NCBI RefSeq assembly: GCF_030063135.1
Contig: NZ_JASISO010000006.1
Location: 124,001 to 188,000, forward strand
Length of the DNA: 64,000 nucleotides
Direction: 5' to 3'
DNA from: Streptomyces sp. G-G2
Lineage (GTDB): Bacteria > Actinomycetota > Actinomycetes > Streptomycetales > Streptomycetaceae
The notes beneath the pieces were generated by a model that saw only the letters and a list, made by a program, of their open reading frames with translations, was not told where the DNA came from and did no database searches. This document shows positions 17,796 to 26,237 of the stretch, in pieces; position 1 is the stretch's first letter; each line of letters opens with the position of its first letter. Position numbers and translations under genes: made by a program.

Positions 17796-18521
17796 TCAGC
17801 CGTCGGAGTCGATGACGTCGCCGGTCGGGGACTCGGCCCGGACCGGCTGGTCGAAGCCGGAGAAGGAGACCTCCGAGGGCTCCTTGCCCGTCTCGACGGC
17901 CTTGAGGAGGTACGGCTTGCCGGTGGTGGCGACGTACAGGTCCTCGGTCCCGTCGGTGGTCTTCGTGGAGAGCTTGGCCGCCTGCTGGCCGCCCAGCGGC
18001 ACCACCCCTTCCTTTCGTGCCCCCGCGCTCTTCTCGAACTGCTTGAGCAGTTCGCCCAGGTCGCACAGCTGCGCCAGGTCCTTGGAATCCTGGGCGTTCG
18101 CCTTGGACTTCACCCAGTGGCCGGGCAGCTGCGCGAGCGCCGCGTCGGCCTGCTCCTTGGGGAGGTCCTTCATCTGGGTCCGGTAGAAGGCGGCGTCGGC
18201 CTTGAGGAAGACGTACTGGGAGTTGCGGATCAGCTCGAACGAGCCCTCGCCGTCGACCGTCATCGTGCCCCGGCAGTCCCCGCTCCTGCTGATCGCCATG
18301 TCCATCTTGATCGGCTTGCCCTGGTCCCGGACCGTGCCGGTGATGGTCAGCGAGGAGGCGCCGCGCAGGGTCTCGATGGACGTGTTGGCCACCTGGGAGC
18401 CGGACCGGCCGGGGAAGGGGCCGCCCTCGTCGCTCCCGCCGAAGGGGAAGCACCCGGTGAGCGTGAACAGGGCGGTGGCGGAGACGGCGATCGCGGAAGC
18501 GGTCATGCGGGCAGGTCGCAC
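17796..18521 (-). CDS. Secreted lipoprotein
   Basis: This 241-residue lipoprotein has a short signal peptide ending in the lipobox LTGC, so Cys at about residue 23 should be lipid-modified and anchor it outside the membrane. The mature part (GASSLTITGTVRDQGKP, MTVDGEGSFELIRN) has the beta-rich pattern of LprG/LppX-like lipid-carrying lipoproteins, which fold as an open half-barrel. The GTG at 18521 has GAGAG at five bases. It is divergent from the methylase gene and shares with it an intergenic region with TCACA/TGTGA inverted repeats. Confidence 0.85.
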   Translation of the reverse strand: MRPARMTASAIAVSATALFTLTGCFPFGGSDEGGPFPGRSGSQVANTSIETLRGASSLTITGTVRDQGKPIKMDMAISRSGDCRGTMTVDGEGSFELIRNSQYVFLKADAAFYRTQMKDLPKEQADAALAQLPGHWVKSKANAQDSKDLAQLCDLGELLKQFEKSAGARKEGVVPLGGQQAAKLSTKTTDGTEDLYVATTGKPYLLKAVETGKEPSEVSFSGFDQPVRAESPTGDVIDSDG

Positions 18522-18650
18522 GGGGGCTCTCTTTACAGGGGAGGGGCACGGGTGAGGGGTGGGGCGGTGGTGCGCGGGAGCGGTGGCGGGTGGTGGTGCG
18601 GCGGGCCGCGGGCAAGCGCTTTTCCGGCCTGCTTGGTGCGACGTGTGTCA

Positions 18651-18668
18651 TCACAGCAGATGGTGTGA
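18651..18668. promoter_or_regulatory. Inverted repeat TCACA-N8-TGTGA in a divergent promoter region
   Basis: This lies between the divergent lipoprotein and methylase genes. Its half-sites match those of the tighter palindrome at 18702-18714, so both may be contacted by the same regulator. Confidence 0.45.
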
Positions 18669-18701
18669 ACCGAGTCAACATGAAGCAGAAAGACGACTCC
18701 G

Positions 18702-18714
18702 TTCACACTGTGAA
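18702..18714. promoter_or_regulatory. Perfect palindrome TTCACA-C-TGTGAA
   Basis: This is a 13-bp palindrome located 30 bases upstream of the methylase -10 box. It is well placed for an activator or repressor site, and the TTCACA half-site recurs nearby. Confidence 0.5.
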
Positions 18715-18743
18715 GGGATCTCTCGCCTGTGTACGTGTACGGG

Positions 18744-18749
18744 TATGCT
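18744..18749 (+). promoter_or_regulatory. -10 box of a probably leaderless methylase transcript
   Basis: TATGCT lies so that transcription would begin at or next to the A of the ATG at 18756. No ribosome site precedes that ATG, which fits leaderless translation. I see no good -35 box, so activation may depend on the palindrome upstream. Confidence 0.5.
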
Positions 18750-18755
18750 CTGCGC

Positions 18756-20783
18756 ATGCCGGAGAACCCCACAGAGGTGACCGCAGCCGAGATCGCCCGC
18801 CTCGCCGGGGTCGGCCGTGCCGCCGTGAGCAACTGGCGGCGCCGCCACGCCGACTTCCCTAGGCCGGTCGGCGGCACCGAGACCAGCCCCTCCTTCGCCC
18901 TCCCCGAGGTCGAGGACTGGCTGCGCGCCCAGGGCAAGCTCGCCGAGGTCCCGCTGCGCGAACGCGTCTGGCAGCAGATCGCCGGGCACCCCGCCGGAGC
19001 CGTCGCCGCGCTCGTCGAAGCGGGCTGCGCCCTGCTCGTCGTGCACGACCGGCCCACCGACTGGCTGGAGCTGAGCGCCGTCTCCGACGAGCGGATGGCC
19101 GCGCTGCTGCGCCCCGTCCTGGCCCAGGTGCTCACCGCCCGCCTCGGCCCCGGCCACGCGCTCGCCGCGCCCGCGCCCGCGTCCGTGCCGCTGCTGCGCG
19201 CCGCCGCCGAACTCGCCGCGGGCCTCGGGGCCCGCAACGCCTTCGAGTTCCTGCTGGGCCGCCACCTCGACGCGAACCCCCGCCAGTACACGCTCACCCC
19301 GCCCGGACCCGCCGAGCTGATGGCCGCCCTGGCCGGGCCCGGCGCGCGCACCGTCCTCGACCCGGCCTGCGGCACCGGCACCCTGCTGCGCGCCGTCGCC
19401 GCGGCCGCCGCCCTGTACGGCCAGGACTCCGCGCCCGAACTCGCCGCCCTCACCGCCCTCCGGCTCGCCCTGCACGGCAGCGCCGAGGTGCGCGCCGCGG
19501 CGGGCGACAGCCTGCGGGCCGACGCCTTCCCGCGGCCCTCCGTCGACGCCGTGCTCTGCCACCCGCCCTTCAACGAACGGGGCTGGGGCCACGAGGACCT
19601 CGCCTACGACCCACGCTGGGAGTACGGCTTCCCCGCCCGCACCGAGTCCGAACTCGCCTGGGTCCAGCACGCCCTGGCCCATCTGCGCGAGGGCGGCACC
19701 GCCGTCCTGCTGATGCCCCCGGCCGTCGCCGCCCGCCGCTCCGGCCGCCGCATCCGCGCCGACCTGCTGCGCCGCGGCGCGCTGCGGGCCGTCGTCGCCC
19801 TCCCGGCGGGCGCCGCGCCGCCGTACGGGATCCCCCTGCACCTGTGGGTGCTGCGCAAGCCCGCCGCGCACGCCCCCGCCCCGCCCGGCCTGCTGCTCGT
19901 CGACACCGCCGACCTCGGCGGCGGCGAGGGCCGCGACCGGGCCGCGTGGCCCGCCGTGCACGACGCGGTACTGGCCGCCTGGACGGCGTACGACGGCGCC
20001 GCGGGCCCGCAGGACATGCCCGGCACCCCCGGCCTGAGCCGCTGCGTGCCCGTCATCGAACTCCTCGACGACGACGTGGACCTCACCCCCGCACGCCACC
20101 TGCCCCCCGCGGCGGCGGGCGGCGGCCCGGCCGCGCTGAGCGCCGTACGCGAACGCCTCGACGAGACCCTCCAGCGCGTCGCCCGGCTCACCCCGCCCCC
20201 CGCCGGACCCGCCGCCGAGGCCGGCCGGCCGCCCAGCACCACCATCGGCGAACTCGCCCGCGCGGGCGCCCTGGTGCTGCGCTCCGGCACCGGCAGCGGG
20301 ACCGGATCCGCCCCCGTCCTCACCGAACACGACGTGTACGCGGGCACCGCCCCCTCCGGCACCCTCGCCGACTCGCCCGACGAGCCCGTGCTGACCGAGT
20401 CCGGAGACATCGTCGTCCCCGTCGTCGGCGCCGCCGCCGTCGCCCGGGTGGTCGGCCCGGCCGACGCGGGCGCCGCGCTGGGCCGCAACCTCCAGCTGCT
20501 GCGCCCGGACCCGGCGGCCGTCGACCCCTGGTTCCTGGCCGGGTTCCTGCGCGGCACCGCCAACAACCGGCAGGCCTCCAGCTACGCCTCCACCGCCACC
20601 CGGCTCGACGTACGCCGTCTCCAGCTGCCCCGGCTGCCGCTCGCCGACCAGCGCCGGTACGGGGAACGCTTCCGCGCGCTCGCCGAGTTCGAGGAGGCGA
20701 TGCGGCTCGCCGGGCGGCTCGGCGAACAGCTGGTGCAGGGGCTCTACGACGCTCTGGCGGACGGTACGGTCACGGCGGAGTGA
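18756..20783 (+). CDS. HTH-fused N6-adenine DNA methylase-like protein with altered motif IV
   Basis: This is a 675-residue protein. Residues about 8-60 form a MerR/XRE-like helix-turn-helix (EIARLAGVGRAAVSNWRRR). A HsdM-type methylase domain follows, with AdoMet motif I DPACGTGTL at 202-210. Motif IV, normally NPP[FY], reads CHPPFNERGW with His at residue 269 (codon CAC). The C-terminal third is like the target-recognition part of type I subunits. The Asn of motif IV contacts the adenine amino group, so His may abolish or change catalysis. There is no restriction gene nearby. The ATG at 18756 is favoured over upstream GTG codons by the -10 position. Confidence 0.88.
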   Translation: MPENPTEVTAAEIARLAGVGRAAVSNWRRRHADFPRPVGGTETSPSFALPEVEDWLRAQGKLAEVPLRERVWQQIAGHPAGAVAALVEAGCALLVVHDRPTDWLELSAVSDERMAALLRPVLAQVLTARLGPGHALAAPAPASVPLLRAAAELAAGLGARNAFEFLLGRHLDANPRQYTLTPPGPAELMAALAGPGARTVLDPACGTGTLLRAVAAAAALYGQDSAPELAALTALRLALHGSAEVRAAAGDSLRADAFPRPSVDAVLCHPPFNERGWGHEDLAYDPRWEYGFPARTESELAWVQHALAHLREGGTAVLLMPPAVAARRSGRRIRADLLRRGALRAVVALPAGAAPPYGIPLHLWVLRKPAAHAPAPPGLLLVDTADLGGGEGRDRAAWPAVHDAVLAAWTAYDGAAGPQDMPGTPGLSRCVPVIELLDDDVDLTPARHLPPAAAGGGPAALSAVRERLDETLQRVARLTPPPAGPAAEAGRPPSTTIGELARAGALVLRSGTGSGTGSAPVLTEHDVYAGTAPSGTLADSPDEPVLTESGDIVVPVVGAAAVARVVGPADAGAALGRNLQLLRPDPAAVDPWFLAGFLRGTANNRQASSYASTATRLDVRRLQLPRLPLADQRRYGERFRALAEFEEAMRLAGRLGEQLVQGLYDALADGTVTAE

Positions 20784-20882
20784 GCCGGACGGCAACGGTT
20801 GGGTACATCCCCTGAACGGTCGGCCGGGCCGGTGTATACGCTCGCACCCGAGCACATCCGAATTCGCCCGTCAGGAGCAGCG

Positions 20883-21506
20883 ATGCACGGCCCCGGCCTC
20901 CCGCCGCCGCGTCAGAGTCACGGCAATCAGCGCAGCCAGGTCTACGCGGTCACCCTGCGCGTGATCTTCACGCTGGTGCCGCTGCTCAGCTTCGGATTCC
21001 TGGCCTGGGTCACCATGCTGCGGCTCGCGATCGTCACCCGAGCACGCCGGGACTGGGTGCTGTTCGTGCTCTCCGCGGCCTGCGGCATCCTCGGCTTCGG
21101 GTTGGTCGGCGCCGACCCGGTTCCTAACGGCCGCGGCACCCAGACCGACATCGGGATGTTGCTGTCGCTCGCGACCGGCGTGGCCAGCCTGTCCTACTTC
21201 CTCTACGCCGACCTGCGTCGCCAGCAGCGGCCCGCGGCCACCGACTGGTACCCGCCGCCGATGCCGCAACAGCCGCGACACCAGCCGTACGGATACGGCT
21301 ACCCCCCGCAGTCCGCTACACCCGCCCCGGCACCGCCGCGGCAGACCCGGCCCCTCCCGCAGTCCCAGCAGCCCGCGGCGCCCCCGTCGCCCCCGCGCAT
21401 CGGCCAGGTCCGCGCCGAACTCGACGAGCTGAGCGAGCTGTTGCGGCAGCAGAAGAACGACGGCCAGGGACACGGCCAGGAACACGGCCGGGAGTCCGGC
21501 CGGTGA
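20883..21506 (+). CDS. Three-helix membrane protein coupled to a Ser/Thr kinase
   Basis: This 207-residue protein has three hydrophobic segments between residues about 18 and 105. A Pro/Gln/Tyr-rich cytoplasmic region follows (PPPMPQQPRHQPYGYGYPP), then a short charged helix near the C-terminus (VRAELDELSELLRQQK). AGGAG lies six bases before the ATG. The stop overlaps the start of the kinase gene (GTGA), so the two are made together, and it may be a substrate or localisation partner of that kinase. I know no characterised homologue. Confidence 0.85.
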   Translation: MHGPGLPPPRQSHGNQRSQVYAVTLRVIFTLVPLLSFGFLAWVTMLRLAIVTRARRDWVLFVLSAACGILGFGLVGADPVPNGRGTQTDIGMLLSLATGVASLSYFLYADLRRQQRPAATDWYPPPMPQQPRHQPYGYGYPPQSATPAPAPPRQTRPLPQSQQPAAPPSPPRIGQVRAELDELSELLRQQKNDGQGHGQEHGRESGR

Positions 21507-23005
21507 CCGAGCGCATCCTCGGCGAGCGCTACCAGCTCGCCACCGTCCTGGGCCAGGGCGGCATGGGCCAGGTCTGGACGGCGTACGACCGGCGCCTCGA
21601 CCGGCGGGTCGCCGTCAAACTGCTGCGCCCCGACAAGGTGGCGGGCCCCGGCACCGTCGCCGAGGAACTGCGCCGCCGCTTCGTGCGCGAGTGCCGGGTC
21701 ACCGCGCAGGTCGACCACCCCGGCCTGGTCACGGTCCACGACGCGGGCAACGACGGCGACGAGCTGTACCTCGTCATGCAGTACGTCGAGGGCGCCGACC
21801 TCGCCGACCACCTGGCCGAGCACGACCCCTACCCCTGGCCGTGGGCGGTCTCGGTGGTCGCGCAGCTGTGCTCGGTGCTGTCCGCCGTGCACGCGGTGCC
21901 GATCGTGCACCGCGACCTCAAGCCGCGCAATGTGATGGTGCGCCCCGACGGCACCCTCACCGTCCTCGACCTCGGCGTCGCCTCCGTCATGGACACCGAC
22001 ACCACCCGTCTCACCCACACCGGTTCGCCGATCGGGAGCCCCGCCTACATGGCCCCCGAGCAGGCCATGGGCGGCGCGGTCGGCCCGTACACCGACCTGT
22101 ACGCCCTGGGCGTGCTGCTCTACGAACTCCTCAGCGGCAACGTCCCCTTCGCCGGATCCACCGCCCTCGGCGTGCTCCACCGGCACCTGTACGAGCCCCC
22201 GCTCCCGGTCCGCCAGCTGCGCCCCGAGGTCCCCCACCAGCTCGAAGCGGTCCTGATGCACCTGCTCGCCAAGGACCCGCAGGACCGGCCCGGTTCCGCG
22301 CAGGAGGTGTACGAGGCGCTGGTGCCGCTGCTGCCCTCGCACGGCGTCCCCACCGGCCCCCTGGACCCCACCCGCCCCTTCCTGCGCCCGCAGGCGCCCT
22401 GGCCGGACCGGGTCACCACCCCGCCCGCGCCGCAGACCCCGCCCGCCCCGGCGCGCCCCGACATCCCGGCGGCCGTCGACGAGGCCCGCAAGCTCCTGGA
22501 CGAGGGCCGCCTGACCCAGGCCGGGGACATCCTCGGGGACATCCTCCCGGCCGCCGTCGCCGAGCACGGGGAGCGCTCGCCGATCGTCCGCTCGCTGCGC
22601 AAGCAGTACGCCGCCACGCTGATGGACGACGGCCAGTACCGCCGCGCCCTGCCCGAACTGCGCCGTCTGGCCGACGAGTTCCCCGCGGGGGATCCGCAGT
22701 CCCCGCGCCTGCGCTATGACGCCGCCCAGTGCCTGGAGCAGCTCGGGGAACCGGCCGCCGCGCTCGCCGAGTACCGCTCGCTGCTGCCCCTGTTCGAGAA
22801 CCACTACGCGAACCCGGACCCGGGCCTGCCGCTGGAGGTACGCCGCCGCATGGCGCACCTGCAGCTGTCCCTCGGTGACCGCGCGGCGGCCCACGACACC
22901 CTGGCCCGGCTCCTGTTCGACGCGGAGAACCTGCACGGACCGGCCCACCCCTTCCCCGCCGAGGTCCGCCGCACCCTGCACTGGCTCACCCAGGTCCGGG
23001 GCTGA
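21503..23005 (+). CDS. Serine/threonine protein kinase with TPR-like C-terminus
   Basis: This is a 500-residue Hanks-type kinase. The Gly-rich loop is GQGGMG at 18-22, the ATP Lys is K39 (VAVKLL), the catalytic loop HRDLKPRN is at 136-143, the metal loop is DLG at 156-158 (DLG in place of DFG), and APE is at 184-186. There is no transmembrane helix. A Pro-rich linker (about 290-325) leads to a helical region with repeated 35-40-residue units resembling TPRs (EHGERSPIVRSLRKQYAATL). It is therefore likely a cytosolic or membrane-associated kinase with a protein-binding tail, co-translated with the small membrane protein before it. Confidence 0.93.
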   Translation: MTERILGERYQLATVLGQGGMGQVWTAYDRRLDRRVAVKLLRPDKVAGPGTVAEELRRRFVRECRVTAQVDHPGLVTVHDAGNDGDELYLVMQYVEGADLADHLAEHDPYPWPWAVSVVAQLCSVLSAVHAVPIVHRDLKPRNVMVRPDGTLTVLDLGVASVMDTDTTRLTHTGSPIGSPAYMAPEQAMGGAVGPYTDLYALGVLLYELLSGNVPFAGSTALGVLHRHLYEPPLPVRQLRPEVPHQLEAVLMHLLAKDPQDRPGSAQEVYEALVPLLPSHGVPTGPLDPTRPFLRPQAPWPDRVTTPPAPQTPPAPARPDIPAAVDEARKLLDEGRLTQAGDILGDILPAAVAEHGERSPIVRSLRKQYAATLMDDGQYRRALPELRRLADEFPAGDPQSPRLRYDAAQCLEQLGEPAAALAEYRSLLPLFENHYANPDPGLPLEVRRRMAHLQLSLGDRAAAHDTLARLLFDAENLHGPAHPFPAEVRRTLHWLTQVRG

Positions 23006-23008
23006 GCC

Positions 23009-25405
23009 CTACCGGGCCCCCTCGTGCCCCCCGCGGCGCCGCGCGAACGCCGCACGCCCCAGGACCGCCAGCAGGAGCAGGGCCGCGGGGGCGGCGACCG
23101 CCAGGCCCGCGGTGAGGCCCGGCGGGCGGAACACGCACACGAGCGGGCGCCCGCCCCCGGGCACCGGGGCCGCGAGCAGGCCCAGGTACGCCCCCGCGGG
23201 GCGGCCGTCGCAGGTCCAGCCCGCGACGGCCGGGACCGACAGGACGGCCGTGCCGGCGCTGCCCGGCGCCAGGGCGGCCCGGACCGAGTGGGAGCCCACC
23301 GTCACCGAGACCGCCCCCTCGGCCCGCAGCCGCCCGGTGGCGGCGGCCAGCAGCGGCCGGTCCAGGCAGGCCAGGGTCCAGGCGGCCGGCGCGCCCTGAT
23401 CGAAGGCCAGGGCGGAGGCGGCGCCCCGGGACACCCCCAGCGGCTGCACGGCGGCCCGGTTGCGCGGGGCGTTCCCGTTCAGCCGGAAGGGGGCGCCGTC
23501 GGCGAGGCGGGCCGTGCCGTGGTAGGCGGGCGCCCACAGGAACGCCCCGGTGCCCGCCCGGCACACCCCGGGCGCCACCGGGTCCTCGTAGACCCGGGCC
23601 CCCAGCAGGAGTTCCTGGTTCCGGAACGGCGAGGGCCCGTAGGCCGCGGGCGGTCGCGCCGGGCGGACGGTCACCAGCGGAGCCGCCTCGGCGCGCGCGA
23701 CCGTGCCGTCCGGCCGCAACCGCGCGCCCACCGCGAACACCGCGTCCGTCACCGGGCTGTCCAGGCTCTGCACGCTGCGCCCCCGCGAGGTCCAGCCCGC
23801 GCCGAGCGTGGCCATCGTGCGGGTCAGCACGTCCGGGGTGTGACTGCTGTAGTACGAGCCGCCCTCCCCGCCCAGCAGCAGCGGATCGTTGCCGGTCAGC
23901 GCGGGCCGCCCCGGGTCCGTGCGGTACGCGGGCCAGCCGTCGGCCGCGGCGAGGGCCCCGGCCCGCGCGGTGTGCGCCGCGCCCCAGGAGGGGTAGTCGT
24001 CCAGCCCCCCGAGCGTGCCCTTGTGCCCCCACGCGGTGGTGGCCGCCGCCTGCACGACCAGGGTCAGGATGAGCAGGGCCCCCGCGGCCGGCGCGTACCG
24101 CCGGTGCCGGGCGAGCGCCCACCACCCCGCCCCGGCCGCCAGGATCCCGGCCGCGCCGAGCCCGTAGGCCACCGGGCCCGCCAGCGCGCTCCCGGCGGAC
24201 GCCGCCAGCAGCGCGACGAGGACCGCCGCGCCCCCCGCCAGGGCCCGCGGCGCCGCAGGGCCCGCCGCCAGCGCCGTCCAGGCGGCCAGCACCAGGAGCC
24301 CGGCCAGCACGAAGGTCTGCCGGTACGGGCTGCCGTTGGGGGTGGCGAAGACGTGCCAGGCCAGATGCGTGGGGGTCCACTGGAAGGACAGCAGCACTGC
24401 CACCACCAGCCCGCCCGCCCACCACCGCTCCCGCCCCGGCACCCCCCGGTGCAGCGGCAGCGCCGCCGCCAGCAGCAGGGTCCCGGTGCCCACGAACAGG
24501 GCGGGGGAGGCGAAGCCGTACGTCGCGGGCAGCAGCCTGGCGAACAGGTCCGGCCACGGCACGGGAGCGAACTGCCGGGTCCACCCCGGGTGGGCCCGCC
24601 GCGAGCTGAGGAAGACGGGCAGCAGCACCGGCAGCGCCAGCGCCAGACCCAGCGCGGCGCTCCCGGCCGCCCGCAGCAGCACGCGCGCGCGGGCCCGTAC
24701 GCCCTCGCGGGTCAGCACCACCCGCGACACCAGCACCAGCGCCGCGCCGATCGTCGCCATGTATCCGGTGTAGAAGTTCGCCGTCCAGCACAGCGCCACG
24801 ACCAGCGGGGCGGCGACCGGCCTGCGCCCGCGCAGCGCCCATTCACCCGTCAGACACAGGAGCGGGAACGCGATCAGCCCGTCCAGCCACATGGTGTTGT
24901 AGGAGGCCTCGATGACGGACCAGCCGCACAGCGCGTACGAGGCCCCCAGCAGCCCGGCCCCCCACCACGGCCCGGGCCGCCGCGTCCGCAGCAGCCAGGC
25001 CATGGCCGCCGCCGCGGCCGTCATCTTGAGCACCGTGACCACGTACACGGCGAGGTCGATGTCCGCGCGCGGGAACAGCGCGACCAGCGGGGCGAAGGGA
25101 CTGCTCAGATAGGTCCCGAAGTCGGGCAGGAAGCCCGTCCCGTACCCGGAGCGCCAGTTGAACAGCAGGTCACCCGGGTCCCGCCCGTGCAGCAGGTCCC
25201 ACAGGTGGGCGTGGAAGGGGACGAACTGGTTGCCCAGGTCGTTGACGCTGCGGTGACGGTGCCCGTACGGGAAGACCCGCGCGGCGGCGTCTCCGGCGCA
25301 CACGGCCACCGCGGTGACCAGCGCCGCCAGCGCCGAACCGGCCAGGCTGCGGGAGCGGTACGCGGCGCGCCGCGACGGGCGGCCGGGGGAGTGCGGTGTC
25401 GGCAT
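23009..25405 (-). CDS. YfhO-family polytopic membrane protein
   Basis: This is a protein of about 798 residues with roughly 12 membrane helices in the first 500 residues and a large exterior domain, ending with one helix. The early motif NDLGNQFVPFHAHLWDLLHG followed by NWRSGYGTGF is typical of YfhO-like proteins. These have a GT-C glycosyltransferase-like architecture and are implicated in modifying teichoic acid or lipoteichoic acid in other Gram-positives. I chose ATG 25405; a GTG at 25438 is also in frame. It is convergent with the kinase gene, with a gap of only three bases. Confidence 0.85.
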   Translation of the reverse strand: MPTPHSPGRPSRRAAYRSRSLAGSALAALVTAVAVCAGDAAARVFPYGHRHRSVNDLGNQFVPFHAHLWDLLHGRDPGDLLFNWRSGYGTGFLPDFGTYLSSPFAPLVALFPRADIDLAVYVVTVLKMTAAAAAMAWLLRTRRPGPWWGAGLLGASYALCGWSVIEASYNTMWLDGLIAFPLLCLTGEWALRGRRPVAAPLVVALCWTANFYTGYMATIGAALVLVSRVVLTREGVRARARVLLRAAGSAALGLALALPVLLPVFLSSRRAHPGWTRQFAPVPWPDLFARLLPATYGFASPALFVGTGTLLLAAALPLHRGVPGRERWWAGGLVVAVLLSFQWTPTHLAWHVFATPNGSPYRQTFVLAGLLVLAAWTALAAGPAAPRALAGGAAVLVALLAASAGSALAGPVAYGLGAAGILAAGAGWWALARHRRYAPAAGALLILTLVVQAAATTAWGHKGTLGGLDDYPSWGAAHTARAGALAAADGWPAYRTDPGRPALTGNDPLLLGGEGGSYYSSHTPDVLTRTMATLGAGWTSRGRSVQSLDSPVTDAVFAVGARLRPDGTVARAEAAPLVTVRPARPPAAYGPSPFRNQELLLGARVYEDPVAPGVCRAGTGAFLWAPAYHGTARLADGAPFRLNGNAPRNRAAVQPLGVSRGAASALAFDQGAPAAWTLACLDRPLLAAATGRLRAEGAVSVTVGSHSVRAALAPGSAGTAVLSVPAVAGWTCDGRPAGAYLGLLAAPVPGGGRPLVCVFRPPGLTAGLAVAAPAALLLLAVLGRAAFARRRGGHEGAR

Positions 25406-25584
25406 GGTGGGCCGACCCTCGCAGCGACGGGAGACCACCGGATGGCCGAGGAGTGAACGCGCACCCCAACACCCTTGGAATCGTTGGTCGAAGCGGTAGC
25501 TGGGACGACCCGGACTGCATACTATCGATCACCGCAAGGCCCTTGTGCACCAAAGCACAATCCAGCCCGGCCCGGGAGGCTCCT

Positions 25585-26211
25585 TTGCACCGTCGCACAG
25601 CGCTCTCCGTTTCAGCCGCCCTCCTCGTGGCGGCCCCCCTCCTCTCCGCCTGCTCCTCCTCCCCGGTCCGCCCCGGCACGGCGGCCGTGGTCGGCGGCGA
25701 ACGGATCACCACCGCAGCGCTCCAGGCGCAGGTCAAGGACGTCCGCACGGCCCAGAGCCGCGCGGAGCAGTCGGACCGGCTGATCGAGGGCAGTGCGGGC
25801 CTGGAACGGGTCAAGCTCGGAAAGATGATCCAGCTCCGCATCCTGGAGAAGGCCGCCGACGACGCCGGACTGTCGGTCAGCACCCGGGACATCGAGGACG
25901 CCCGCAAGGCGCAGACCGAGCAGGCCAAGGGCGCGGACCAGCTGGAACAGCTGGCCCTGCAGGCCCGCGTCCCGCTCGCGCCCGACCAGATCGACGGCGA
26001 GCTGCGCTTCCAGCTGCTCCTCGGCCTGCTCAGCCAGCGCTTCGGCGACGACAAGATCCTCGAACCCCTGGGCAAGGCCGCCGAGGAGCTGAAGATCGAG
26101 GTGAACCCGCGCTACGGCTCGTGGGACACCAAGAACATCGCGCTCGGCGGCTACCGGACCCCCTGGGTGAACCAGAAGACCGCCCCCGAGCAGGCCCCCG
26201 CGGGAGCCTGA
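25585..26211 (+). CDS. SurA-N-like secreted lipoprotein
   Basis: This 208-residue lipoprotein starts at a TTG with GGAGG five bases upstream. The signal peptide ends in LLSAC, so Cys at about residue 23 is lipidated. The mature part matches the N-terminal SurA/parvulin chaperone module (VGGERITTAALQAQVKDV, then ISTRDIEDARK-like helices), without a PPIase domain. It may assist folding of secreted proteins. Frames longer at the 5' end overlap the divergent promoter region and are unlikely. It lies 26 bases before mazG on the same strand. Confidence 0.85.
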   Translation: MHRRTALSVSAALLVAAPLLSACSSSPVRPGTAAVVGGERITTAALQAQVKDVRTAQSRAEQSDRLIEGSAGLERVKLGKMIQLRILEKAADDAGLSVSTRDIEDARKAQTEQAKGADQLEQLALQARVPLAPDQIDGELRFQLLLGLLSQRFGDDKILEPLGKAAEELKIEVNPRYGSWDTKNIALGGYRTPWVNQKTAPEQAPAGA

Positions 26212-26237
26212 GCCGCCGCCGGAGGTAGGTTCGAAGC

